From Alicyclobacillus tolerans (GTDB lineage Bacteria; Bacillota; Bacilli; Alicyclobacillales; Alicyclobacillaceae): DNA of 64,000 nt. The DNA is taken from positions 1 to 64,000 of the forward strand of contig NZ_FRAF01000016.1 of the NCBI RefSeq assembly GCF_900142255.1, read 5' to 3'. A program made the translations under genes and the position numbers. Positions 50,466 through 59,538 of the stretch are shown here, in pieces (position 1 is the stretch's first letter; every line of letters starts with the position of its first letter). The notes beneath the pieces were generated by a model that was not told the DNA's origin, did not search any database, and saw nothing but the letters and a program-made list of their open reading frames with translations.

Positions 50466-51017
50466 TTACAGATGATAAGTTTTCCTTAATTTTTGTACGG
50501 CTCTTTTGCGCCATATTTTGCACGTTTCTTTGGAAACTCCATGTTGGCGAGCCAAATCCTGCAGGGATTGATCTTCAAATACAGCGCGCATCGCCTCTTT
50601 CTCGCGGGGGCTGAGTCGAGCGTTGTGAATCCATTGTTCCATATCATGGCGAAGTAAAAAACGTTCTGTGGTTTGCTCAGCACTGGGGTCGATTGTCCAA
50701 TGGAATAGCCATTCTTCGGTCGATCTCGGTTGGCAATGAGCTTCATGTTTCCATTCGCGGCGCATGATGTTGCGCAAATGGCCGTGAATCGAACGATACA
50801 GATACGTCAGGAGACTTGCCCCGCCTGTAGACCTGTAGGCTTTAGCCGCCACAAGCAGCGCGTAGCGTGCCTCCTGTACAGCGTCTTCGAGCGAGGTATG
50901 GCGATATTTGTTAGCCAATTTCCAGACGAGTTTTTCATACTTTTGCAAGAGAAATTCGGCGCCAGTAGAATCTCCTGCCTGCCAGGCGTTTAGTGCGGTT
51001 TGTTCGTTATCATCCAT
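50466..51017 (-). CDS. Sigma-70 family factor, ECF-like size
   Basis: 183 residues with region 2 (FLLQKYEKLVWKLANKYR, then EDAVQEARYALLVAAKAYR) and region 4 (LSPREKEAMRAVFEDQ, then DLARQHGVSKETCKIWRKRA), without regions 1 or 3. It probably directs RNA polymerase to a small regulon. The ATG at 51017 has GGGAGAG upstream. No anti-sigma gene is visible beside it. It is the next gene upstream of the acyl-CoA synthetase cluster on the same strand, 214 bases away, so that cluster is a candidate target. Confidence 0.88.
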   Translation of the reverse strand: MDDNEQTALNAWQAGDSTGAEFLLQKYEKLVWKLANKYRHTSLEDAVQEARYALLVAAKAYRSTGGASLLTYLYRSIHGHLRNIMRREWKHEAHCQPRSTEEWLFHWTIDPSAEQTTERFLLRHDMEQWIHNARLSPREKEAMRAVFEDQSLQDLARQHGVSKETCKIWRKRAVQKLRKTYHL

Positions 51018-51033
51018 ACGTTTCTCTCCCATT

Positions 51034-51055
51034 CCTTGGGAGACCGGTCTCAAGG
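51034..51055. repeat. Palindrome upstream of the sigma-factor gene
   Basis: GAGACCGGTCTC (51040-51051) is a perfect 12-bp palindrome, and outer CCTT (51034-51037) can pair with AAGG (51052-51055) with a GG bulge. It sits about 20 bases before the sigma-factor ATG and could be an operator or an mRNA hairpin near the ribosome site. Confidence 0.5.
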
Positions 51056-51307
51056 TGTCTAACGCGTTATCCGTAGCTTAAAACGGAAGTGACGGAGAGA
51101 GCGAATCAGGAGTTGTGTGAAAGTCAGCAAAATATGTTAATCATATTGAAATTTATCCAAATTCAAGATAGCATAATTATATATATATTTATTTAAATTT
51201 AATTGTAATTTATTAAGTTTAAAAATGTTTTTTTGGACAAGTCCTGAGTGAAAAGGAAGTCTGACAAGACAGACATGAATTCAGGGGACATAAGGGGATG
51301 ATTCCAA

Positions 51308-51880
51308 TTGAATGAGAACAATCATTTGCAGGCACATTCATGGAAGGGAAAGGAAAACACAGAATCGTTTTGTATCTATCATTCCAAGCAAAATGTACCT
51401 CATTTAGAAGACTGGATTGACGATGTCATGGGTTTTGTACCTGTTGATGTAGCCAATGTGGGACGTATGACGCGACTGATTCGCCGGATGGAGGAGGATA
51501 TGTATGTACCTTGGTCCATCCCTTATGCATACCGAAGGGTGGCTGCGTATTACGGTTTGCATTGGCAATCTCTGCGTGAGATTCAAAAAGAAGTCATGCA
51601 AAAATCACAGTATGTGCCTCTTGTGGCGCGAGCTGGGAAATCAACATTTTGTGCCGTTAAAACCATAGCCAAACCTCTGACGCGCCATGAGGGAGCTACT
51701 GGCTATATCGTAGGAAAAGAAGTGAAGACCATCCATAATGTTGAGGAGAAAACAAAAATGTTGGAGTTTACGAATGGGAAAAATTTATTGGTCTATATGA
51801 GCCGTGAACAGATTCAACAAAGGTTTATGGATGGAAATCTATTTGCAGCTGTATGGCGGGACAGGCAGTTTCGTGAATAA
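51308..51880 (+). CDS. Hypothetical protein, possibly ComK-like
   Basis: 190 residues, soluble. I do not recognise it firmly. The middle and C-terminal parts resemble the competence regulator ComK in order and spacing: a YYGLHW segment where ComK has FFGSSY, a basic stretch ending YVPLV, a KTIAKPL segment where ComK has FPT-SP, EGATGYIVG, then MLEFTNGKNLLVYMS where ComK has VTFSNGKTMELPIS. TTG at 51308 has GGGGA upstream. The upstream region is very AT-rich and contains AAAA-N5-TTTT (51221-51233), the half-site pattern bound by ComK. Function remains open. Confidence 0.55.
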   Translation: MNENNHLQAHSWKGKENTESFCIYHSKQNVPHLEDWIDDVMGFVPVDVANVGRMTRLIRRMEEDMYVPWSIPYAYRRVAAYYGLHWQSLREIQKEVMQKSQYVPLVARAGKSTFCAVKTIAKPLTRHEGATGYIVGKEVKTIHNVEEKTKMLEFTNGKNLLVYMSREQIQQRFMDGNLFAAVWRDRQFRE

Positions 51881-51897
51881 AGGGTGGTACAGGCGAA

Positions 51898-52563
51898 TTA
51901 CAACCCTTGTGGCAAGTTTTCCAGGCGCAATTCACCGTGATCGACACGGCCAGCCCAAACAGGCGGCGAGAGATGGATGGTGGCCCGGCCGGCCGTCCAT
52001 TCCTGAATCGCCGCTTGCCATTGGCTGCTGTCTTGAAGCGAAAGAAGCAGCCGTAAACGGACGTTGTCTGTAAAATCGCTCTCCAGAATGTGTACGCCCT
52101 CGTTGTGCAGGGCGTACTCCAAACGCCCGTAGTCACTGTAAGGAAGTGTAACTTCTAAAACGGTTGCCTGAAACAAGGCCATTTTTACAGCAGCTTGCAA
52201 GGCGCCAGCTGCTGCCTCTGTATACGCCCGCACCAGTCCATTTGCCCCCAGCAGTGTTCCGCCAAAATAGCGAGTAACAACAACGAGCAGACAATTGAGC
52301 TGTTGCCTGCGAATCACGTCTAAAATCGGTCGTCCTGCCGTACCGCTTGGTTCACCGTCATCCGAGTATCGTTCCTGCACTCTGTCCAGACCAAAACGCC
52401 AGGCAAAACAATGATGCGCCGCGCCACGCTCTTCAGTTCGAATTTTCTCTAGCCACAAATCGCTGTCTTTCTCACGCAAAAGAGGGATGGCCCGACCAAT
52501 AAATTTGGATTTTTTAATTTCCATGCTGAACATGCTGGATTCTGCAAGAGTTGTTAAGTTCAT
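51898..52563 (-). CDS. yigZ: YigZ/IMPACT family protein
   Basis: 221 residues of the UPF0029 family. Present are KSKFIGRAIPL near the start, YSDDGEPSGTAGRPIL and FGGTLLGANGLVRAYTEAA, plus a C-terminal ferredoxin-like domain. Its molecular role is unsettled; the eukaryotic relative IMPACT modulates Gcn2. The ATG at 52563 has AAAAGGAGA upstream. It converges on the ComK-like gene with only 17 bases between stops. Confidence 0.92.
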   Translation of the reverse strand: MNLTTLAESSMFSMEIKKSKFIGRAIPLLREKDSDLWLEKIRTEERGAAHHCFAWRFGLDRVQERYSDDGEPSGTAGRPILDVIRRQQLNCLLVVVTRYFGGTLLGANGLVRAYTEAAAGALQAAVKMALFQATVLEVTLPYSDYGRLEYALHNEGVHILESDFTDNVRLRLLLSLQDSSQWQAAIQEWTAGRATIHLSPPVWAGRVDHGELRLENLPQGL

Positions 52564-52960
52564 AGAGGGATCTCCTTTTTGCATGACTTCCGTGTTAACC
52601 TCGATGATTTTTCAGTCCATTGTTTTTCATCTGCACCATTCGACAAAATTTGATGCCGGGTTAGGCTTGACCCACAAAAAGAAAAAATATTTATCGATAG
52701 TCTGTAACATCAAGAACGTTTGTTACGTCTAAGTAAACGCTGAAAACTTATGGTATAGCAACTTGTCTTTCGAAATTGGCCCAGCGGAGTCAGGAAAATC
52801 AAGCCCAAAATGTTCTGTTCAACGAACTTCCCGCGTAACATAGCATTGTTGGACAGCATTCGGCGTACAAAACAGCAATGGTGAATGGGAATGAAAAAAG
52901 TTTCCGAAAGAGGAATTTTAGACATTAAGAACGAAATCGATGGAAATTGTGAATTCTAGC

Positions 52961-52989
52961 TTTACTCACAAGCAAGCTAACAGTATAAT
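52961..52989 (+). promoter_or_regulatory. Promoter of the surface-protein gene
   Basis: TTTACT (52961-52966), 17 bases, then a perfect TATAAT (52984-52989). It would start transcription near 52996, about 420 bases ahead of the surface-protein start. A second possible promoter (TTGAGA 53170-53175 with a GATATG, 19-base spacer) is weaker. Confidence 0.6.
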
Positions 52990-53415
52990 CAGCCATGGGG
53001 GAGAAAAGGCAACAGCATTTGGCTGACCTGTTCCGTACATATATAAGGTTCAGTAGACTATCTGCCTATTCTCGTATAGCTACTAAATTTTCTACTCATG
53101 GCTTAATTGCTTTAAAAAAAAGAGGATTTTAGAGAATTCTGTCGTAAAAACTCTTTTTAATACCATCAATTGAGAGACAATCGTGAGTTTACCGGATATG
53201 GGGCTCCGTGAATATCTCTACTGAAGGGAGGGATGCCTACCTACGCAGCGCATCGTGCATCGGGTGAGTAAAAGCTTGGTCCGACAAGGTCTGATCCGTT
53301 CAAGACCTCCGTTGAAAGCGTAGGGGCATAACTACAGTAGAAGTTCTAGGATGGGGTGCAATCACCCTCTCTCAGTAAGTTGTAAAAAGAAGTTTTTTAA
53401 GGAGGAGAAATTCAC
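52990..53415 (+). other. Long, structured 5' leader of the surface-protein gene
   Basis: No gene is seen here. From about 53190 the base composition changes from AT-rich to balanced, and several short helices are possible: GGTCT (about 53293) with AGACC (about 53308), GGGTG-CAAT-CACCC (about 53354-53367), ending in AAGGAGGAG before the TTG start. Long stable leaders are known for S-layer mRNAs. No named riboswitch core was recognised. Confidence 0.5.
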
Positions 53416-56400
53416 TTGAAACGAGCTCTTACAGGTATTGCTGCAGCTTCAGTTGTACTGGGTATGGCTGTTCCTACAGCATTTGCAGCGAATTACAGTC
53501 ACGCTACATGGCATCAAGAGACCATCAAAGTAGGTTCTTCTAGTATAGGCTTCAAAGGCTTCGATGCAGTGTATGCAGGGACGCAAACTAATTACATGCC
53601 TATCTATTATTTAATAGAAATGTTGCAGAAAGATGGTTATCAAGCTTCATGGAATGGTGTTAATAAAGTCTTTTCCATCACTACACCATCTGGAGTAAAT
53701 GTAGACATGAGTCAATTTTCAAATCCTGGGCAAGGAACTGCCTCAATTTATTTGAATGGTACATTGGTCCAAATGACAGACTCAGTAGTGATGAAAGATC
53801 CTGCCTCTCATGTCAACACAACATACATGCCAGTTTATTTCCTGTTGAAAGTATTACAGGCTATTGGAGCTGCTAGTCAGAGCGACTGGAATGGAAATGC
53901 AGAAACACTGAATTTAGTTGCGCCTTCTCGCACAACAGTAACTGGAACAGATAGTTTAAGCCCTATTGCGGTTACAGGGCAAACTGTTGGCAATGGTTCT
54001 GATCAATCGCCTGCTGTAGCTAGTGTGAATAATGCGGTAACATTTTCCACAACAGTAACAGATGCGAATGGAAATCCAGTGAGCGCTGGTACAATTGTAC
54101 AGTTTTTGGTTTCGACTACTAATAATTTGACAGTTACAGATGGAAGCGGAAATGTTTTGAATTCTGCAACATTGTCGGCGCCGATTGTGATTGGAAACAA
54201 AACCTATGATGCATATTACAGTGCTCCGGTAGGCGCAAATGGAGTTGCTTCATTAGAAGTAACATCTAATGCAAGTACTACGAATGAACCTTTATATGTT
54301 GTTGCACAATTACCTGCAGAATCCAATGGTCAGTATATTCGCTCAAATGCTGCAACTGCGGAATGGGGATTGCCGGGTACACTTGTTTTAGCGCCTTTAT
54401 GGGGTAATCAAAGCAATCCAGATCAATTAAATTTCTCTACATCCAGTAACCCAACACAGGGTATGATTCCTGTGGTGGCAACGTTATTACCAGAATCGGG
54501 TTCAAGTTCCTCGGTTGCTGGTAAGCAAGTTAAATTTACAGTTAGTGCGAGTACTACGACTAGTGGAGTAACTCCATCGGTGTTTATTACCGATTCGAAT
54601 GGAGTTAACGTGTTAGATAATGGAATTGTTACTGCTGGTAATAATTCATATGGTAGTTCAGTTGTTTATACAGCAACGACAAACAGTAATGGTCAAGCGA
54701 TTATGTACCTCAACAGTAATGTACCAACACAAAATAATGTACCGGTTAACGGTGCGCAAGTAATGGCACAAGTTTCTGCAGAATTGGTTAATGGAGGTTC
54801 AGCGGAAGGAGATAGCTACTTCCAGTGGCAAGCTCAATCGCAGCCTGCACAAATTGCCAATATTTCTCCGGCAGATGTGCTAAATAGTAACTCACTAAGT
54901 GATAAAAATCGCGAAGTGGCAGTTTCTGGATCCAAATTGACGATTTCAGGACAAGTGCAAGATGCAGCAGGAAATCCAGTGCCGAACGTTCCTCTTATTG
55001 TCACGGATGCACCGATTACAAGTACGATAGGTGCTGATGGAACAGATAGCTACGTTATGGATGGTCAAACATATACCTTTAGTAATTCTTCTTTTGATAT
55101 GATTACCAGTGATGCAAATGGAAACTTCTCGTTTACTGTATCTGATACAGTTAATCCTCAAGAAGCTCATGTCAAGGATACTTACTATATTTACTATGCT
55201 CCTGCAACTGCAGGTGTTGTTGAAGGGCAGCAGCTTCCGACAAATGGTCTTACTTTGTTGACGGTAGCGGGGTCAGGCAATAATGGTGGCTTAGAAGTTT
55301 CTTGGGAACCGGGAACTAGTGTAGCAGCTATGGGTATCCAGGGTGGACCGCTTAATTCTTCGTATGCATCACTTTCTGATGTTCCGCAAGGTGGCACCAT
55401 AAATGGTGCTGTGGCTCAATCTAATGTAGGAGTTCATTTTGGGCCATATACGCAAAATGGACAAGAGATTTTACCGGCACAGTTCCCAGAAGATACATTA
55501 ACTTATCAATTAACAGTGCCCCAAGGCTATACCATGAATCAAGCATTTGGTGGCTTGCAAATTGATTCATCGGGTCCTAACTCTATTGTTTTACAGGCGT
55601 TAAAGAATACAACTTCAAATTTGTATAATACGCTCAGTCAATTGCCGTTTGACGTAACTGGATTAAATGTTCAAGTAAATTATGCAACAAGTACAATGTA
55701 TTTACAAAGTGTTCAAGGTTATTACTATAGTAATAACACTTCTAGTGCGACTGTAACACCTTTCAGCTATGATTTTACAAATGGAGGTTCAAACCAAGGA
55801 TACGAAATAATGAATCCAAACAGCAATTCTCAGCCTTGGTTTTCAACTGATTATCAAGCTGCCGTAAATACGTCAAATTGGGCGTATTCAAGTTCAAATA
55901 TTAATGGTGGTACAGCTACTTTAAATGTTAATGTACAAGTGTCTGATGGACAATTACAATCTGGAGATCAGGCACAGGGTGGAGCTGCGGGTTCTGAGAA
56001 TATTCAATTCTCATCAGACAGTGGAGTTGCGTCTTTAGGTCTAACGGTTAACCAAACTGGATTGCAAGAATATCAACCGTTAATTGATACTAACTCTGGT
56101 TTACCAAGTAGTATGTCAATTCAAGGTAGTGCTTGGGATCCGACAGGTCAATTCTTGCGACCACAAACTGAGATGAGTTTTGTAGTAGCACCATTCAATA
56201 ATTATGTAAACTTAGCAGAAATACCGCAATCAGGATTGGATTACACAATTTCATCGGATGGAAAAGCTGATGATTCTATCAATGATATTGATGGTATGCA
56301 AATCTCAGGTTCAGACGGTAACTTCTCTACTAATGTTGTAGTTTCTCAAGATGGAAAAGTAACAGCAAATGGTCAGACAGTATTTGATCCAAATAAATAT

Positions 56401-57387
56401 GGCTTGACCTCAATCTTAGGATATAGTTCAGATGGAAGCGGCTATGTTATAGGAGAAAATAGTTCTGGAGATATCGTTGTAACGAACGGTACTAACACTG
56501 TGACAGGGCCAGCGCTAAGTAGCTTTTTATCGACGGGTAGTGTCAGCAATCCAACTATGCTTACTGGAGATCCGATGCTTGTAGGTGCATCAGTAAAAGG
56601 TAGCAGTATTTATTTAACTTACATTTCAGGCAATCAGCAAGAAGTTACCTTTAGCGCAACAGCAACAAGTTCCAGTAACTCTAATAGTGTTACAGAAAAC
56701 TTTACACCAATACAAGCAGTTACGGTTGGTGCTTGGGGACGATATAGTGGGACATATACCTACACTGTTACTGAAGGTAGTCAAAAGGCAACGGTGACTG
56801 CTGAGGTGACATCCCCATCTGGTAGTGTTAGTTCTGCTCTATTTACTCCGAGGAATATTGTTGGAACACCAGATCAGCCAACAAATGTAACTATGACAGT
56901 TATGGATGAAGATGGTAATCCATTACCAAATGCTGATGTATCAATTATTCCCACCGAGTCTCCTTTACAGAATGTTTGGATTACAGCTGTAAATGGTGTG
57001 GCTTTGTCTAGCTCAGTTCCGATGGGGAGTAACTCAACAAGCGAATCTGAGCCTACGCCTGTACCGCTTTGGAATATTGGCTCTGGAGTGATTGATTACA
57101 GCAGTGTAAACTTACCTGGGGCTATTACGGCAACTGGTCTTGGTTCTTCTTCACCTGTATTGACTTTAACCACAAATTCTCAAGGTCAGATAAGTTTGAC
57201 TTTGCAAGACGGTGGTGTAACCTATGCAGGTTTGTCAAGTGCAAGTGGTGGGTATGGTGTTCTTCAAACTTCAACTTATGGTCAAGTTTATGGTGCTTCG
57301 ACAAGTACACCAGCAAACCTGTTTGTTTATTCATCAAACTCTTCAACATCAACGAACGTTGTTGGTCAACTGCCAGTTCAATGGTAA
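53416..57387 (+). CDS. Large secreted surface protein, probable S-layer protein
   Basis: 1323 residues. The signal peptide MKRALTGIAAASVVLGMAVP-TAFA ends near residue 24. Residues 25-180 contain two similar segments ending YMPIYYLIEML-Q and YMPVYFLLKVLQ, each followed by a SWNG/DWNG motif, like copper-amine-oxidase-N-type stalk repeats. Then come several Ig-like units with the DANGNP, DAAGNPVPN and DEDGNPLPNAD signatures. The rest is Thr/Ser/Asn/Gly-rich, acidic beta sequence. No SLH domain or LPXTG motif is seen. TTG start with AAGGAGGAG. Codons are more AT-rich and uniform than in neighbours, as in highly expressed S-layer genes. An adhesin is the alternative. Confidence 0.85.
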   Translation: MKRALTGIAAASVVLGMAVPTAFAANYSHATWHQETIKVGSSSIGFKGFDAVYAGTQTNYMPIYYLIEMLQKDGYQASWNGVNKVFSITTPSGVNVDMSQFSNPGQGTASIYLNGTLVQMTDSVVMKDPASHVNTTYMPVYFLLKVLQAIGAASQSDWNGNAETLNLVAPSRTTVTGTDSLSPIAVTGQTVGNGSDQSPAVASVNNAVTFSTTVTDANGNPVSAGTIVQFLVSTTNNLTVTDGSGNVLNSATLSAPIVIGNKTYDAYYSAPVGANGVASLEVTSNASTTNEPLYVVAQLPAESNGQYIRSNAATAEWGLPGTLVLAPLWGNQSNPDQLNFSTSSNPTQGMIPVVATLLPESGSSSSVAGKQVKFTVSASTTTSGVTPSVFITDSNGVNVLDNGIVTAGNNSYGSSVVYTATTNSNGQAIMYLNSNVPTQNNVPVNGAQVMAQVSAELVNGGSAEGDSYFQWQAQSQPAQIANISPADVLNSNSLSDKNREVAVSGSKLTISGQVQDAAGNPVPNVPLIVTDAPITSTIGADGTDSYVMDGQTYTFSNSSFDMITSDANGNFSFTVSDTVNPQEAHVKDTYYIYYAPATAGVVEGQQLPTNGLTLLTVAGSGNNGGLEVSWEPGTSVAAMGIQGGPLNSSYASLSDVPQGGTINGAVAQSNVGVHFGPYTQNGQEILPAQFPEDTLTYQLTVPQGYTMNQAFGGLQIDSSGPNSIVLQALKNTTSNLYNTLSQLPFDVTGLNVQVNYATSTMYLQSVQGYYYSNNTSSATVTPFSYDFTNGGSNQGYEIMNPNSNSQPWFSTDYQAAVNTSNWAYSSSNINGGTATLNVNVQVSDGQLQSGDQAQGGAAGSENIQFSSDSGVASLGLTVNQTGLQEYQPLIDTNSGLPSSMSIQGSAWDPTGQFLRPQTEMSFVVAPFNNYVNLAEIPQSGLDYTISSDGKADDSINDIDGMQISGSDGNFSTNVVVSQDGKVTANGQTVFDPNKYGLTSILGYSSDGSGYVIGENSSGDIVVTNGTNTVTGPALSSFLSTGSVSNPTMLTGDPMLVGASVKGSSIYLTYISGNQQEVTFSATATSSSNSNSVTENFTPIQAVTVGAWGRYSGTYTYTVTEGSQKATVTAEVTSPSGSVSSALFTPRNIVGTPDQPTNVTMTVMDEDGNPLPNADVSIIPTESPLQNVWITAVNGVALSSSVPMGSNSTSESEPTPVPLWNIGSGVIDYSSVNLPGAITATGLGSSSPVLTLTTNSQGQISLTLQDGGVTYAGLSSASGGYGVLQTSTYGQVYGASTSTPANLFVYSSNSSTSTNVVGQLPVQW

Positions 57388-57400
57388 TCTTTCTTTCTCG

Positions 57401-57433
57401 AAACAGCCTTGGTTTAAACCGAGGCTGTTTTTG
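57401..57433 (+). terminator. Strong terminator after the surface-protein gene
   Basis: AAACAGCCT-T-GGTTT (57401-57415) pairs with AAACC-G-AGGCTGTTT (57416-57431) with one mismatch, followed by TTG. It starts 13 bases after the stop codon. Confidence 0.88.
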
Positions 57434-57669
57434 TATGCTTGGTAAGTTGGGAATTTCTATGGGAAAGTGTCTAAGTGGCGTTGGCGATAGACAATCGTTT
57501 GCCAAAAGCAAGGCAATAAGCTAAAAAAGGTGCATGAGGGAATTTGTTCAGGTCTGTCAAGTACGCTAGCAGAAATAGTAAATTTACCAAGTGTAAAATG
57601 GTGGATGCTGAAAAAGTACAGATAGATTAATATCGAAAGATAATGTTCGAATCAAGGAAAATTAATTAA

Positions 57670-57900
57670 AAGAGGTATACAGATGAGTTTAGGGGAATGA
57701 TTGTTGATCTTTATAGCCAAGGGAAGATGCAATCAGAAATCATGATCGAAAAAGCTATAAGTAATTCCATATTTTATAAATAAGGTTAATGAACGTAAGG
57801 AAATCAAAGTATAGAATAAGTCGATGACAGCACTAGATATCACAAATTTTTAAGAGAGTCATATCAAAGTATGAGAATGGAAAAATAATATCTTAAAATA
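57670..57900 (+). pseudogene. Decayed IS3-family orfA
   Basis: Conceptual translation gives KRYTDEFRGMIVDLYSQGK then QSEIMIEKAISNSIFYK, the helix-turn-helix start of IS3-type OrfA. After a stop the frame resumes as KVNERKEIKV, stop, NKSMTALDITNF, matching the MTA-x-EI linker before the leucine zipper. At least three stops or frame breaks make it non-functional. No intact orfB follows directly. Confidence 0.65.
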
Positions 57901-58761
57901 AGTCATAAGTTTATTTGAATACAAACTATTTTGAAAATAGATTGGCTATAACGTCTATGGTAGAATTGCAGTGATAATGTAACTGAACTAGATCAGTTCT
58001 TGTCAGCTTTGTGGCGGTGAGACATCGATAAAAACTGAAATAACAATCCTCGAAGCACAAGATAATAGCAAAATGCTATATCATAACGCAGCCATACATC
58101 TAGCCTACTATGAAATATTCCCCGTTAAGCTCGAGAGCCATCGAAGCTTTCTTACCGCATGCTCATCAAGTGCATTCATTAAACTATTTTCGTAAAAAGT
58201 TATGACCATATTCACTCTTAAGCCCCGTAATCCGGTTGGACAACATCGTTGAAATATAACGTTACCAATCAAGCTACATGACGGAAGATGAACGGTTTTT
58301 GTTGTTCTGAATGATGGAGGGTTTTTGACATGCTTGTCATATGACGATCCATATCGTACCGACAATTATCGACAGGAGGAACAAAAGAAGAGAGACATGA
58401 CGGTTTGGCGGTCTCGGTTTCTTCTTCTGCAATGTCACGGTTTCCCGTGTCTTTATTCAACTATGCATCTATCTTAATCGATCTCCTTCCCAAACGTCGA
58501 GTCCTATGTTCAGTTCTGCGAGAATCCTAATTGGGATATTTTGGGCCATCGTCTTGCGGTTAATGTGGGTGTCCAGTTCTGCATGGCCATGGTGGATATG
58601 TGCGCCACGTGTTGGCACAGGGGAAGTTTTGGCGTATTCAGGTGTCTCGATTCTAGTGTGCCAGCCCGCCCGGATTGTAAACGTACGTGCAGTGTGTAGA
58701 CTAGCTTTGTTGGACGATATGAGCGATTTGTCTGGGATGTTCAAGAACTCATCTTCACGCA
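57901..58761. other. AT-rich stretch with no recognisable gene
   Basis: About 860 bases with many stops on both strands. A leftward 97-codon frame (58469-58762) begins at the edge of the IS21-type element and reads MREDEFLNIPDKSL, but matches nothing known to me. Another leftward frame (58108-58365) also has no recognisable motif. The part after 58480 is richer in GC than the part before. It is probably debris from earlier insertions. Confidence 0.4.
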
Positions 58762-59538
58762 TGTGTCAAGAGCAATTGAAAATTCACCAAAAACATCAAT
58801 CGAAAACTCTCCAGTTTCATCAACTAAGCGTCCGTAGATAGATTCGCCGGCGGGATCAATTGATCACCGTTTGAAGAGTCTATCTTGAAGAATCCAGCTT
58901 TCTTCTTTTCCCGTATCCGATAACGCTCACCCTTAATATTTACGGTACTGGAGTGATGCAAAAGACGGTCGAGAATTGCGGTTGCTAGCACGGTGTTACC
59001 AAAAATTTCTCCCCAAGCCCCATATGACTTGTTATAGGTGAGAATCATCGCGCCCTTCTCATAAGGCTCTGAGATAATTTGAAAGAAAAAGTGGGCAGCC
59101 GCATCATCCATCTTCCGGTAACCAATTTCATCAATCACGAGTAAATCCGGCTTAATAAATGCTTTCATCTTCTGCTGCACACTGTTGCTCTGGTGAGCTT
59201 GTTGCAACGTCAGTACCAAGTCATGTGGTTTGATGACATAGACCGTATAGCGCTACGCAATGGCCTCTAGCGCGAGTTCCACAGATAGGTGCGACTTACC
59301 GACACCTGGAGGACCCAGGAAAATGAGATTCTCCTGGTGAGCCACGAATCGCAATGTGGCCAAATCCCGAATCCGTTTTTCATCAATGGATGGCTGGAAG
59401 GTAAAGTCAAAGTCCGCTAGTGTTTTGTGGAATGGCAGGTGGGCCATACGTGTCTTGGTTTGGATGTATCGTTCGTGTATGGCTATTATTTCTTCCTGCA
59501 ACAAATTGTCCAGAAATTCCACATAGGATATATTGTGT

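Noticed and set aside
53416-57387. SLH domains or a sortase motif in the surface protein.
   Set aside because: No SLH signature at either end and no LPXTG followed by a hydrophobic tail; the C-terminus ends in a plain VGQLPVQW.
58469-58762. A leftward 97-codon ORF at the edge of the IS21-type element.
   Set aside because: No family resemblance, no clear ribosome site, and its start lies in the IS end sequence. Treated as debris.
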